Origin: Rhizopus sp. PT2906
Taxonomy: Eukaryota > Mucoromycota > Mucoromycetes > Mucorales > Rhizopodaceae
Direction of reading: 5' to 3'
Assembly: GCA_025529335.1 (NCBI GenBank)
Contig: JAMYHX010000075.1
Location: 1 to 64,000, forward strand
DNA: 64,000 nt
This document shows positions 24,535 through 36,190 of this stretch, one piece after another. The translations under genes and the position numbers were made by a program. The stretch's first letter is position 1; each line of letters opens with the position of its first letter. The notes under the pieces were generated by a model. That model was not told the origin of the DNA and made no database searches. It worked only from the letters and a program-made list of their open reading frames with translations.

Positions 24535-25923
24535 ATGAATCTGTTTTTATCGTTTGGCACTCGTTTCTTTTCAACCAGTCTACCCCAATGTTCTAAACGT
24601 GCAGCACTCCGTAAACCAAATATATCAACATTAACCAAACATCTCAAACCGGATGGACTCAACGGCCGTGAACGTCGAGATCTACTCAGAAACAAGCTAA
24701 AAACGACCAAAAAGAGCGGAAGTGGCGGCCCTTACATTCCCGTGAAACAACGACTGGAAGAGATTGCTCCCATCAAAAAGATCGCTACGACAGAACAATT
24801 TGAGGATCTTGAGCTAAGCGAGTCTGTCGTCCAAGCCGTTCGCCAGATCCTTCCTGATTGTCAACCCACCGAGATTCAAGCGTTGGCAATACCTCAACTA
24901 CTCGATCGTCGTCGTCACCATATCTTGGTCGCCGCCGAAACAGGGTCTGGCAAGACCTTGGCTTATTTGCTGCCTACGATCGAGCTGCTCAAACAGGATG
25001 AAAAGAACATCGACAGACGTCCGTACCGACCGCGTGCCCTTGTGCTCGTGCCGACACGAGAACTGATTCAACAGGTCGTCAAGACTGCCAAATCACTGAG
25101 CCATATCGTCAAGTTACGCGTGGTCGGCATGGAAGGAAAAAACAAGTCACCGCTCGAAGACGGTCCTGTAGACCTGATCGTCTCCACACCAACGTCTATC
25201 GCCATCTCCCTTCGAAACGGACTGATCTCTTTATCCGATACAAAGTATCTCGTGATTGATGAGGCCGACTCGATGTTTGACAAGGGCTGGGGCGAGGACT
25301 GTGAGCAGATCATCCGAAGGATCCGCGAAAAGAACGACGAAAAAGTCATGATTGTGTCCGCCACGTTGCCTCGGTCAGTCAACAAGACGCTCGACAAACT
25401 GTTTCCTCACATGACCAAAATAACCACGCCTTCCTTACATCGATCACTACCCAATCTCAAGCAATCTTTTGTCGACCTCGATCGGTTTCAAGGAAATAGA
25501 CAGCTCGCCTTGCTCGAGATCCTCAAGAAAAACATCAAGGATAAAAAGACACTGATATTCTGTAACACTCGTAAATCCGCCGAACTGCTACATAAATTTT
25601 TAGAGTCCAAGCATCAAAAGACACTCGTCCTTTACAAGGATGCGCCAATGGACCGAAAGGAAGCACTCGAGCTGTTTGAACAAGACCCGTCTTACAAGAT
25701 GCTCATCAGTACAGACATTGCGTCCAGAGGTATTGATACTACATTTGTCGATCATGTCGTCCTCTTTGACTTCCCTACCTCCGTCATTGACTATCTCCAT
25801 CGAGTTGGCCGTACGGCAAGAGCGGGGCAAACGGGGAAGGCAACATCTCTGATCGGAAGAAAGGACCGTATGATGGCAGATCGTATAAAGAGAGCTATCC
25901 ATGAAGCAACTGTCATGACTTAA
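24535..25923 (+). CDS. MRH4: DEAD-box RNA helicase, Mrh4-like (probably mitochondrial)
   Basis: A single exon of 462 aa from the ATG at 24535. The helicase motifs are in order: Q-motif region (DCQPTEIQALAIPQ), motif I AAETGSGKT, Ia PTRELIQQ, II VIDEADSMFD, III SATLPRS, the LIFCNTRKSAE strand, V STDIASRGID and VI HRVGRTARAG. The N terminus (MNLFLSFGTRFFSTSLPQCSKRA) is basic and Ser-rich without acidic residues, as in a mitochondrial presequence. Together with the compact size this resembles yeast Mrh4, needed for large mitochondrial ribosome subunit assembly. Helicase identity is certain; the Mrh4 assignment is a family-level judgement. The gene is intronless, unlike its neighbours. Confidence 0.85.
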   Translation: MNLFLSFGTRFFSTSLPQCSKRAALRKPNISTLTKHLKPDGLNGRERRDLLRNKLKTTKKSGSGGPYIPVKQRLEEIAPIKKIATTEQFEDLELSESVVQAVRQILPDCQPTEIQALAIPQLLDRRRHHILVAAETGSGKTLAYLLPTIELLKQDEKNIDRRPYRPRALVLVPTRELIQQVVKTAKSLSHIVKLRVVGMEGKNKSPLEDGPVDLIVSTPTSIAISLRNGLISLSDTKYLVIDEADSMFDKGWGEDCEQIIRRIREKNDEKVMIVSATLPRSVNKTLDKLFPHMTKITTPSLHRSLPNLKQSFVDLDRFQGNRQLALLEILKKNIKDKKTLIFCNTRKSAELLHKFLESKHQKTLVLYKDAPMDRKEALELFEQDPSYKMLISTDIASRGIDTTFVDHVVLFDFPTSVIDYLHRVGRTARAGQTGKATSLIGRKDRMMADRIKRAIHEATVMT

Positions 25924-25943
25924 TAAACCTGTTTATTATTATA

Positions 25944-28900
25944 TTAACCAAGGATGTAATTTAAAGTGTCCTTTTCTTCTTGATTTAGCTGACTTGTGCA
26001 AATCTCGTTGAAATGATTGATGTTGTGTACATGGCAGTTCCGTAAGAAATCAGTCAAGTATACTTTCATGTCTGTTTGATAAATAGGATCGTTTTTCAGG
26101 TCAGGATTGTCTTCTTCGTCATCGTTATTTTCAATATTGGCCAACATGTCAGACAGGTAGTTGATATCATTGCGAGTAGCAAACAGATCATCTTCAACAT
26201 CCTCCCATTCTCCCGTCTATCAATTAAAAAAGAATCAGTGCTCTTTTCTTTGTTATTTGCTTTTTTTTTTTACTTCATCGTCATCGCCAACAGACTCGGC
26301 ATCTTCAACAGGATGTTGGTCAGCCAATAATGTGTTGGTTGTATCCGCAATCAAAAGCTTGATAATCTTGGCAGGCACGGAAATTGCTGTATATTGGTCA
26401 GGGTCTACCATGATAATCATTGTTAGTATAGGCCTCTCTACTCTTTAATGTTATATTTTACTCTTTTTAGCTCTTGAGCGAGTGACAATGCCTCCATTAG
26501 GGTTGACGACAATCTCACCTTTGACATGAATATTTTGAAGTCTAGGATCATTGGCCAGGAACATCTTGGACAATGCAACAGCACTGGTAGTATCATGAGC
26601 ACATATTCTTCCTTATTATTTCTTTGCTTACCTGACTTTCAATGTATAGTAACCAGAGAAACTGTCATAGTTATCACACCAAGTGGTCATCAAGATCTCT
26701 AATCCGCTCTTTCCGCTAATTTGTATGTTACACAGGTAGTTGAATACAGTCTCTTGTTGAGAGATGATCAAGTGTGCAAAGACCATGACAAGGGACTGAA
26801 TAAATGGCTGGGAATCTGTATTCATCAAACGACCGAGTACGGCAGTCAAGACATCAGGCAAGACAGGAGCTATACTGTTACCAGCCTTTTGAATCAAGGT
26901 GACAATAAGATCACCTACAAAAAGAGCATCCGAGTCGGAGCCAGTGGGTTCAAGCAGTCGAGCAATAAAATGCATAATATAATCCAGAGCTGATTTACCA
27001 GAACCATCATGCCTAGAGAATGTATAAGCATATGATGTAACATCAACATTCCTTACCATTGCAGTAAACGTTCACAGTCTTTACTAATCAACTTCTTCAG
27101 GCACTCCTGTGCACTTTGATGTACATCGATGTCATGTACGTTCCAAACCAATTGCATCAATTCAGGAAACATTTGTTCAGTAAATTCTCTAGGCAAAGGA
27201 GATGGACCAAATGTGGTCATGGCTGTCAATAAATCAATAGCAGACTACCAAAACAGTAAGAGTGAGTCAAAAATAAAAATAAAAGAACTTACTGCTTGGA
27301 CAACAGGGTCGGTGTTGGGTGTGGTAAAGACTTGTCGAATGAATGGAAGCGCTGTTTGGCACAAAGCAGCATAATAGAAACTGTTTTTTGCCAACTCTTC
27401 AAACAAATCAAGAATATAGCTAGTGATAATAGAGTCAGAAGCATACTTTTGCCATACTTGCAAGATGGCAGGCGTCAGAATTTGATCGTATTTAGCCGTT
27501 ACTTCTTGATTAATCTATAATACCATAAGAAACCGAATGCGAATGTACAATTATATTACCTTGATCGCAGAGCCCAATGTATCGAGCAGAAGCATTAATG
27601 ATTCTTCTGTGGCATTAGGCAATAGCAAACATGTGCCTTCCATAATTTGAACTTGATAGTTGGAAATGTACACTGCATTCAAGTATTTACAATAGTTGTT
27701 CAATGCTCTTAAAGCTGAAATCTTGACAGGGATTCCGCTGGTAGGCGACTGCAGAGCATGAACGGCCACAGACACGTATTGACTTGCCATCTCAGTTGGT
27801 AAAACCTTGGCAAACTCAGAAGCAAATACGAAAGCGCGGCCCTGTAAGAAAGGATATTCTAGATAGGGGATGTTAACACTATTTATTTGTTATTATTATT
27901 ATTATTATTATTACCTGAGGCCTTCATATCTTCGAGTACGACATGATCAAATAAACTCTTGAGATCGAACTGAACATTCTTGGCAGGATCAGCCAGGGCA
28001 TCGGTCAGTTCTTCAGAAAGACGGCCGACGGCCAATAAGCAAGACTCTTGAATCTTCCACCAATCACCGTTTCCAGCTGCTCTGGCTTCATTGGATTCTG
28101 CAATATGTCTTTGCACGGCTGCCGTCAGGGCACGGAAGAAAGGAACCGGGAAGGCTTCTTGTAAGGACAAGAGTACGTCGATGGAGGCAACACGAGCATT
28201 GAATGTATAGGTGCCATCCTCTTCATCCGCAACGTATTGGTTGGCATCCATGGACCACATCTCGACCTGTTCCTGAGTGATCTGCATGTAGATGATGTAA
28301 ACATAGAGTAATTGTTCAAAGAACGGCGTCGTCGTACCGTCTTTGACAAAGAGTTCTCGAACCGTCTTTTTATTGCATGCACCCGCTACGAAGTCAAACA
28401 GGGCATACAGCAGGTTCTGGAATCCGATCTCGTTACCGTCCGAGTCGGCAAAGGTCTCACCAATCTCTCCAGAATCACTGATAAATTCGGCAACATATCG
28501 TTCCTTTAAGCTGTATAACTCTGTCCAGATGGGTTCAAACAGTTTAGGCAAATTGGCAGAGATGTATTTAGGAAATTCGGCGCTGATGCTACAGATACAC
28601 TTGACCACTTTCATTTTTAGTCCGTATTCCTCTGTTGCTCTCTTGGGATCATCTTGAACGTGATGGTTCAAAATGACGACATAGGCTTCGAGCCATTGAG
28701 GGATAATAGGCGCAATAAATTGGTCAGCTAGTGTAGGATTCTCTGCACGCAAGGTTGATAACATCTCGACACAACTGGTGAATATATCAACGGCTCTTCC
28801 TCTTGTGCTGAATGAATAAGCCTAAAGAATAAAAGATTAACTCAAGTCATTTTCCTTTGCTTTTGTTCAATACATTATCAGATGTCAAAATACGAAACAT

Positions 28901-29597
28901 TTCGGGAATCAAGACAGGTCCAATTTGAGGCAACTGTTGAATACTGATATCTTTCTTGACCATTTCCAACAAGACGTGCATCGCACCATGAACGCTATCT
29001 GTATTACTTCCCTTTAAATAATTCAACAAGATATCAAACAACTGAGGCCAGTCTTCAGGAAAATCGTCATGGGCGATCTTTGATACAACATAGGCACTGA
29101 CAACTCGAATTTTTGATTCTGGGTCCTGAAGACCGGTAATAATGATTTCTCGAACAGCAGCCTTGGCCTATAATACAAAGGGTGTTAGTTATCTTTTTTT
29201 TGTATTGTTGTGTCTACCTCTGGAGGAGCCTCAGGCCCGATAAACTTATCGTCATTCTTTGACGACCAATGTGTTGTAACATAGCTCTTGAGTGTAACTG
29301 CAGCCAAGTAAAATAAGGTTAAGGACAATAGCAATATAAGTCAAAAATTAGTATAAAGTATAATAAAAAGGATATTTGACGCTGAGGTACTGGGAACTGC
29401 TGAGACACGGTCAGCTTGGCTAAACTGATAGGAAACTCTAAACACATAAAAGGTGTCAACATAAGCAAGAGTCAATCAATACGGTAATGTGTACCAGGCT
29501 GAACAGCAAGTTCTTTCAATTGGTTTTCAGCTGCTTGTCGAATCGCTCCATCAGGATTAGCTACCCTCAACAATGTTTCATATACTGCATTATCCAT
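25944..29597 (-). CDS. KAP114: Kap114/importin-9 type karyopherin
   Basis: A gene of about a dozen exons starting at 29597 (MDNAVYETLL) and ending at 25944. It is built of HEAT-like helical repeats. The N-terminal part has an importin-beta N domain (VANPDGAIRQAAENQLKEL and SLAKLTVSQ), then the block REIIITGLQDPESKIRVV, ASKIAHDDFP-like sequence and WPQLFDILL, all typical of importin-9. An acidic stretch (IENNDDEEDNPD) lies near the C terminus. Homologues import core histones, TBP and some ribosomal proteins into the nucleus through RanGTP-regulated binding. A poly-Asn run (NNNNNNNN), encoded by a TTA/TTG trinucleotide tract around 27890-27915, ends one of the predicted exon frames and may be intronic. 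The stop lies only 20 bp from the stop of the convergent helicase gene. Confidence 0.88.
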
Positions 29598-30005
29598 TTT
29601 TTTTTTCTTTACTGCGCGGGCGCGTTGTTGTATAAATAAACACGAAAAAAAAAGAGAGAAATTAAAAATCGAGAATTACACAGAAACATATATGGAAATA
29701 ACGCTCTCTTTCTCTTTTTATCTTCTTTTACTCTACAACTTGCATACAAATCAAGCTATCTATATTCTTTCTCTCTCTTTCTCTTTCCTTCTTTTATTAT
29801 TATTCAATTATATCTTTTTTTTTACTTGTAAGGCTTCCCCCTATTTGAAATTTATGTGGCTTAGCTTTCATCATCTGGGGTGAACGAAGGGACATGTGTC
29901 CTGGGGTAATTCCATGTGTGTGTATGGAATCGTTTTCTTGAAGGATGAGGGGGGCGGCAGTCAGCATACTCTCCCTTCCTACACGCGGTAATTTTTTAAT
30001 CAGCA
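29598..30005. other. 408-bp divergent promoter region of KAP114 and eL37
   Basis: It lies between two divergent start codons. CT-rich tracts at 29700-29820 lie on the plus strand upstream of the ribosomal protein start, and A/G tracts lie at the karyopherin side. A CACACATGGAATT-type stretch occurs near 29910-29930. The open frames inside are low complexity and not genes. Confidence 0.45.
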
Positions 30006-30453
30006 ATGGTAATCAATGGATGGATGGATGGATGGATGGATGATTAACATTATGATATAGACTAAAGGTACCAGCTCCTTCGGTAAACGCCACACCAAGA
30101 CCCACACCCTCTGCAGACGTTGTGGTAACCGTGCTTTCCACAAGCAAAAGAAGACATGTGCTCAATGTGGATATCCTTCTGCCAAGATTAGATCCTGTAA
30201 ATAATAATCAAAGAAAGGAAATAGACATCATTAACTAACCATCTCATTAGTCAACTGGTCCGAAAAGGGCAAGAGAAGAAAGACCACTGGTACTGGTCGC
30301 ATGTCCCACTTGAAGAAGGTCCATCGTCGTTTCAAGAACGGTTTCCGTGAAGGTAATTTAAAACGTATACGTGTATACAAACACCTCCCAATATTAATTC
30401 GGTTTTCATAAAAAGGTACTCAAGCCAAGAAGCAAACTGCTGCTACTGCTTAA
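30006..30453 (+). CDS. RPL37: 60S ribosomal protein eL37
   Basis: Four exons (30006-30008, 30061-30196, 30251-30352, 30416-30453) give exactly 93 codons, 92 aa. The start codon alone forms the first coding exon, with the donor GTAATC directly after ATG. This is common in ribosomal protein genes. The protein reads TKGTSSFGKRHTKTHTLCRR, followed by a zinc-binding CRRCG...CAQCG pair, KIRSFNWSEKGKRRKTTGTG and RMSHLKKVHRRFKNGF. It sits on the 60S subunit close to 5.8S rRNA. The gene is missed by simple ORF searches because its exons are short. AATAAA-like sequence near 30498 is a probable polyadenylation signal. Confidence 0.96.
30016..30042 (+). repeat. (ATGG)n tetranucleotide microsatellite in eL37 intron 1
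   Basis: About six and a half copies of a 4-bp unit (ATGG) fill roughly half of the 52-nt first intron, between the donor and the branch-site region (TGATTAACAT). Length variation here would change intron length but not the protein. Confidence 0.95.
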
Positions 30454-30562
30454 ATACGACACTGTATCACACTCACTCACAAACACGCGCGTCTTTTTAT
30501 AATAAAACAAGCATATTAAACTTGATTTTTATTTTCACACAACAAAACTATAAAAAACACAT

Positions 30563-31778
30563 TTACAAGTTGTGACCAGAGATGAAGAACCACTTGTCAA
30601 TAGAAGGATCAATAGGTGCAGCAGGTTGAGGAGAGGCCTATGAAGGAATGATTTGTGTAAGAATTGAATTTAGTGTGACATCACTAGATATACTTACAGC
30701 AGGGATGTCAACAGAGTCGGCCTTGTAAGGAGAGCCTTCAACAGAAGTGTTGGTACTATTATATGTAATGAGAAAATATGAATATTGTTTATCATTTTCT
30801 AAACACTTACGCATCAATGTCCTTCTTGTCGGCACTGCCGTTGATCAATTGCTTCCAAGCTTCATGGGTTTCCAAGACGACATCAGTAGCGTACTTCTTG
30901 TTTTTGGCTTCACCACTGAAAGCAAAAACATTTTCAGGCTTGCCATCAGGAATCTTGTAAATACGGAACCATTCGTTAGTAGCACGAATGAGACCAGGGA
31001 GATGCTTTTCGACATCTTCAATATCTATAAAACGTGTCACTCTTTCCCCTTCCTTTTTTCTCTCTTCTCTACAACAACTTACCGTTCAACTTGGAAGCCA
31101 ATGGGTCATTGATATCAATGACAATGACCTTCCAGTCAGTTTCACCTTCATCTAAGAGAGCCATGACACCCAAAATCTTGACTTGCTTAATTTGACCAAC
31201 ATGAGCAACTTGTTCACCAATTTCAATGACATCAATGGGGTCATTATCACCACGAGCCTTGGTTTCAGGGTGAGAGTGGTTGGGGTCTTCCCAAGTCTAT
31301 GACACGCGTGTTACAAAACTATCTAATGAGTCATATAATTATTATTATTACCTGAGGGAAAGCACCATAGTTCCAAATGTAGCCCTTGTGGGGGAAGCAG
31401 TTACGGACATATCTAAGCTTACCCTTCTTGGTATCTTGAATAATGGGGTTCATGGCAATTTCCTTACTGATCTATAGGTGTTTAGAAAATTTTTGATTAA
31501 TAATAGTAGAAGCACGCGATTGAATTGTCAACTTACTTCAAGCTTGGCATTGGTCCAACGAGGAATTTCAACAACCATGTTAAAGATGGTCTTTTCTTCA
31601 TTAGCAAAGAGAGGAATGTCATGGAAAGGAGAGACAGGGACACCGTTCTTTTCTATAATGTGTTTTTATGATGAGTTTTTATATTGGGTGATGTCATATA
31701 TATATTCACTTTACCAAAGTAAAGACGATATTCAAGAGTGTTTGCAGCACCAACTTGACGAGTGGTAATATCAGCCAT
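30563..31778 (-). CDS. IPP1: Soluble inorganic pyrophosphatase (family I)
   Basis: A multi-exon gene from ATG at 31778 (MADITTRQVGAANTLEYRLY) to TAA at 30563. The active-site signature ARGDNDPIDVIEIGE provides the metal-binding aspartates. FPHKGYIWNYGAFPQTWEDP and YATDVVLETHEAWKQL are further family blocks, and the C terminus WFFISGHNL is typical of fungal enzymes. It hydrolyses pyrophosphate and so pulls biosynthetic reactions forward; it acts in the cytosol, with no leader seen. Six or seven short introns interrupt it. It converges with eL37, the two stop codons being 109 bp apart. Confidence 0.96.
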
Positions 31779-34411
31779 CTTTAAGTTTTAGATGAATAAA
31801 AGAAAAAAAAGAAGACGGAAAAAATAAAAAGCAAGCTTTAGTTAAAATTGCGCCACGGTCTCATGAGGTTTGGTAATTGGCTGGCTTATCTAAACACACC
31901 CGCATTTACACCTATCATCAATATCGTGTAACACATTGAATTGTCAAAAATTATAACTTTAAAGAATCCACTACCCGCTCGCTATCCGGTCATCCATTTC
32001 AAAAGGCACTGTTCGCTGATATAATAAAAAGGGTTCAAGAAATGAAGCAATGAGAACCTATATTTTGGAGATGGCGCTCATATAGTATATGTCAAATTTT
32101 GAAAATATTTGGAATAGCAAGTTTTGGTATGCCAGAATGTTCAGCCGCGCGTTAATTGTGCTTTTGAGAGCGCATCTAACACCAAAGCGTGAATAAAAGA
32201 AAACAGAAGGTTCACGTACATTGTAGCGTACTATAACCAATCAGGCTGCTCAAACACGCGATGCGACTGTCGTTATGTATTATTTTAATGCTTGTAATCT
32301 TACAGTAGAGCATATATTTCTCTATTACATTTGATGATAAATAAGATTGACGACATTAATTCCCCTATAAAATTCACACTGACTTGCCATATTCGTCTTT
32401 TTTAATAAAGAATCTAATTCGCAATAGATCAATTTAATTGACCATCTCAAACCATAAACTAACAGTGACCGATGTTGATCAAGAGGTGTCTTTGGACATA
32501 CAAGCTAATGTAGATCCTCGTTGCGGTTCAAGAGCTAACAACATTATAGGAATGAGCGCATCGAGCAGACGATGGGTGTTACTAGGAGACGATGAATATC
32601 ATTCCAGGAGCGCACTTTCGGACATTACGACAACGGAGTCGTTGGCCAGTGTGCTAATAACAGCTTTCTTAATACCATGTCTGCACCTGGTAACAAGCAG
32701 CAGCATGTTATTTATCAGCTTCCGGTTTTTTTTATGGCTCTTATTTGTTTTTCATGCACATCGTTGTCTAATACGATCAAAGGCAAACTTAAAATGCTTG
32801 ATATGGTTTTTGGTTTTAAAAGACTCAAACCAGATAGGTAGACATCATTGTACGTGCATATACTTTTTAATGGTTTGGATAACTTATGCAAATAAAAAGC
32901 AAGAAGCTGCTTTTGTAAGCTTGATCCGAGTTGACAACTTCAACGCAGACGTTGTTATTGTAACAAGCGTGAAGGCAAGTGCTGATGAATACACCCATTA
33001 TTCTGAACAAGATATTAATTGGTCGTTGCTAGATGATATTATGACAAGTGAAGACTTAAAAGACGTTTCTCTTTGAGCAATAAGCCAAGTATCTTATGCT
33101 TCCTATGGTAGAGGTAAAGGCTCTCATCAAGTTAGGAGATGCTCCACAAAAGAATATTATACGCAGAGCGGCTCTAAGAAGCATGAAAAAGAGAGAAAGC
33201 GAAAGGATGTCTAATGAAAAATATAAAAATATCTTTCTTCATATTTCAACAGCCAAAACAATTCATACTTTAAAATATCTGCGATACCTCACTTATATTT
33301 TATGAAATACTATCATAAAGGATGGCAAAAGCAACTTATACAAGAATGATTTATATGTGAAAGAGTAACTCAAGGAAGAAGCTGTATATTAGAAAGCTTT
33401 TTTATATGATACAGCAATACTTCTATAAACCTCAAAGAAGCTTTCTTTAAGCGACATTTAATATATCCAAAATGAAGCACGTCTTCAAATCACATGGATC
33501 TCCTTTTTACACATGAAGAGGGAGCAGACATTTGTATAATTAACTCCGCTTCATGCAGTCAATGATGAAAATAAGGTTTCCCGTATCACAAACATTACGT
33601 AGATTCTCTTCATGGCCCTATGTATCAGGTGTATGTTTATAGATCACATAATCTCTTGGTACCATGTAATAGATGACTTTAGATACCTGTATCCATTTGT
33701 CAATTTAAATATTCATACTCTAAACTCATTTTCTTGCCCTTCTTTCTATTCAACAATAAAGGCTGTCAGTTGGCTCTTTACTGTTTTAATCAACATAAAA
33801 AACCACACAAGGCATTCAATATTAGCATTAAAGATAAAAACCCTTGGCGATCAAAGGCGTGCATAAAAGATACATTGTACTATCATCTGTGAAATGTTTT
33901 GTACTTGAAATTGATCAGAAAGAAAGGGACTTGAGTCAGCGAGACCGAACAATAGTCCAAAGATCGATTCTTTTATTAAAGGTTTAACTGGCTTAGCGTA
34001 GTACTTTAAGTATGTCAAAACATGACATCTCCTCAAAACACGCAGAATGAGATTAATGATTTTACGCAACTTGAATGAGCTTTTCAAACTGATTAGAATG
34101 TAGATCCTTTTTTTTTTTTCCTTTTACTTGCTATTTTACCAAAACTTAGGAATAACAAAAAAACGTAAAGGGAAGCAGAAAGCAACAAGAGCTGATCATT
34201 CTAATAATGTCTCTAATTCCATTGGATGATGCCATAAGTCTACGTTCAGGTAAAAAAAAAAAAAAAGTGGTTCCCGGAAGGGCGTAGTCTAATATCCTTC
34301 AGCCTGCTTTTTCAGTCTGAAGGGTTGTGTCTTTTTCCACAGTCTTTTCAGAAAGCAAAGTTGTATTTTTGCAATTTTTATAATACAATTTATACAAAAA
34401 GCGACAAGCCA
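31779..34411. other. 2.6 kb region without a firm gene; possible decayed gene at 32438-33305
   Basis: Plus-strand frame 32438-33076 is open for 212 codons but begins at TTG, and 33096-33305 (ATG, 69 codons, Lys/Arg-rich) follows in another frame. Around 32660-32835 a second frame looks more protein-like (SNTIKGKLKMLDMVFGFKRL) and ends at an AG/GTAGAC donor-like site. This pattern of alternating frames suggests a decayed or mis-spliced gene. I do not recognise the family. The rest of the interval is AT-rich with no visible feature. Confidence 0.3.
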
Positions 34412-34672
34412 ATGCGACATCCCTTTCTGGAAATAGTGTATACCATCACAATAATGGAAATATCTAGGAAGTTAGCAATTTGCGTGTTTTATTATGTAGA
34501 ATATACTGATGAAAATGTTGAAAAATATATGGAAGAAATGAAAAAGTTAGGTGATGTAGAAATCTGTTATAACATAGATCCAAAACAACCAGTTATTGTA
34601 ACTAAAGAAAGGATTTGTAAACTGCCTAATTCCTACCATTTATATCCAGCTGTATGGAATAAATACCGTTAA
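34412..34672 (+). CDS. Hypothetical small protein, 86 aa, convergent with the recombinase-like gene
   Basis: An ATG-initiated frame with a hydrophobic start (HPFLEIVYTITIMEISRK, then LAICVFYYVEY) followed by an acidic and lysine-rich part (EKYMEEMKKLGDVEICYNI) and a C terminus rich in aromatic residues (YHLYPAVWNKYR). The sequence reads as protein rather than noise, and its stop lies 27 bp from the stop of the convergent recombinase-like gene, so the two may belong to one insertion. The frame is also open upstream of the ATG to 34325, so an earlier exon is possible. No family recognised. Confidence 0.35.
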   Translation: MRHPFLEIVYTITIMEISRKLAICVFYYVEYTDENVEKYMEEMKKLGDVEICYNIDPKQPVIVTKERICKLPNSYHLYPAVWNKYR

Positions 34673-34699
34673 AATGGGATAAAATACTATCATTTATTG

Positions 34700-35817
34700 T
34701 TATTTTAATCTCTGCATCAATTTATATCTACAATTAAATCTTTCTAATAAACTGGCGTTAGCCTTCAAATCATCAGTGTCATAAATGAATAGTTCATCTG
34801 AAATCATAAACGTATCCACAGCAACTTTCTTGATTGCAGGGTAATCCTTCAACAATTTCTGAACATGATGGTATCTACTGGAAAGTCCACCAAAATCTAA
34901 TACTGCAAGACAAATTGAATGTTTGGATGCATTTATATATTTGATGAAATCTAAAATGAATCAAAAGAATTCATTGTTAGTGATCTTTTTCAGAGCCTGC
35001 ACACATATTTAATGATTTTTTACCTTGAGTAGTTCCATCTACTGCATCTAATTGTTCGTATATCTTTTGGTCCACTTTAAGGTCTCTCTCTACAAAAGCT
35101 GTTGAAACTCTTGAGCTCGAAGACACAAAAATATGACTTGCAAAAGATCTGGAACGCAAATTGTTTATCATTTTATTCAATAGCTTCACACAATTATCAG
35201 AAGTATCTGCAGTAGGGGACTTGCGAGTGTACCCTACGATTTCAAATGCATTGTTTTGCAGAACTTTCAATGATTGCTGGCAATTTGGTAGGTATTCCGT
35301 AATTGATGTAATTAGACAATCTACCAAAGAAATATCTTAGATTTGCATATTACTTTGCAATATTTGTAGTTTTACCATGGTAAATGTCATCCATTACAAA
35401 AAGATTTCTTTTCCTAGTCCCTTGATTTTTATCTCGTACAGCATTTAAAAATTTTAACCTGTTACTGGAACACCAACGAGATGTTTTGTTACTAAACAAC
35501 GTTGAGTTTTCCTTTACCAGTTCAAAGATATCCTTCGTACTAGTTAATTTTTTTATGTATATTTCTGGATTGCCAAAATCATCCACAGAGTAAACATTGT
35601 TTACAAACTGGATTACTTGGGATTCGGTTACTTAGATAAAAAGTTTTAGTGTTGCGTGAATCACGCTTTGTCTCTTTTTAGGCTTACCAAGCTCAGACTT
35701 CTTGCGCTTAAAATTTGTTTCTTCTTTTTCTTCAACTATATCCAAATACTTACGGTAGGTAAGTGGATTTCTCAACATACGTTGTTTCATTACAAGGACG
35801 GGTTCATATTCATTCAC
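34700..35817 (-). CDS. Serine-recombinase (resolvase)-like protein, 5' end unresolved
   Basis: Four exons join in phase: 35817-35688, 35630-35376, 35320-35024 and 34950-34700, with clean GT-AG introns of 53-73 nt. About 220 residues resemble the catalytic domain of IS607/resolvase-type serine recombinases. A strand plus candidate nucleophile (FEIVGYTRKSP, Ser after RK) is followed by a helix (VKLLNKMINNLRSRS), the strand HIFVSSSS, ERDLK, and later LAVLDFGGLSSRYHHV, which fits the D-R-L-S-R position, then KKVAVDTF. There is no obvious C-terminal HTH; a basic N-terminal region (FKRKKSEL) may bind DNA. The frame is open upstream to an unresolved 5' part: GTG opens this exon, the first in-frame ATG is near 35790, and a second protein-like frame at 35830-35910 is out of phase by one base. 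The fold call is an inference from motif order. Confidence 0.5.
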
Positions 35818-36190
35818 ATTAAAGCAAATTTCATAGTGTTGTATTCAGTTTTAGTGTTATTGAAAAAGGCTATTAAGTCGACAACTTGCGAATTAGGTTC
35901 TTTATCAAGAAGAACTGAATATTATTAAGTTTGTGTGTGAGTTCATTTTGGTAGAGAACATATGGCTGCTATTTATACTAATGTGGTCCGTGTGATTATT
36001 TATCAATGTTGTCAGTGCTCCTATTCTCATCAGATGAGATAGAGAAAAGTAGAATGGATGCTCTACTGTAAGATTATACTCGAGTTATTATAATGATTTA
36101 TATCAAACACGTCACTATTATTTGAGCAAGGATGCTTTTTATCGCATTATCCTTCAACTGATCTTTCACATTTTTTAAAGCAATTGACAT

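Noticed and set aside
27885..27916. Poly-Asn tract as part of the karyopherin
   Set aside because: The ATT/TTA trinucleotide run sits at an exon edge beside an acceptable donor, so it is more likely intronic than coding.
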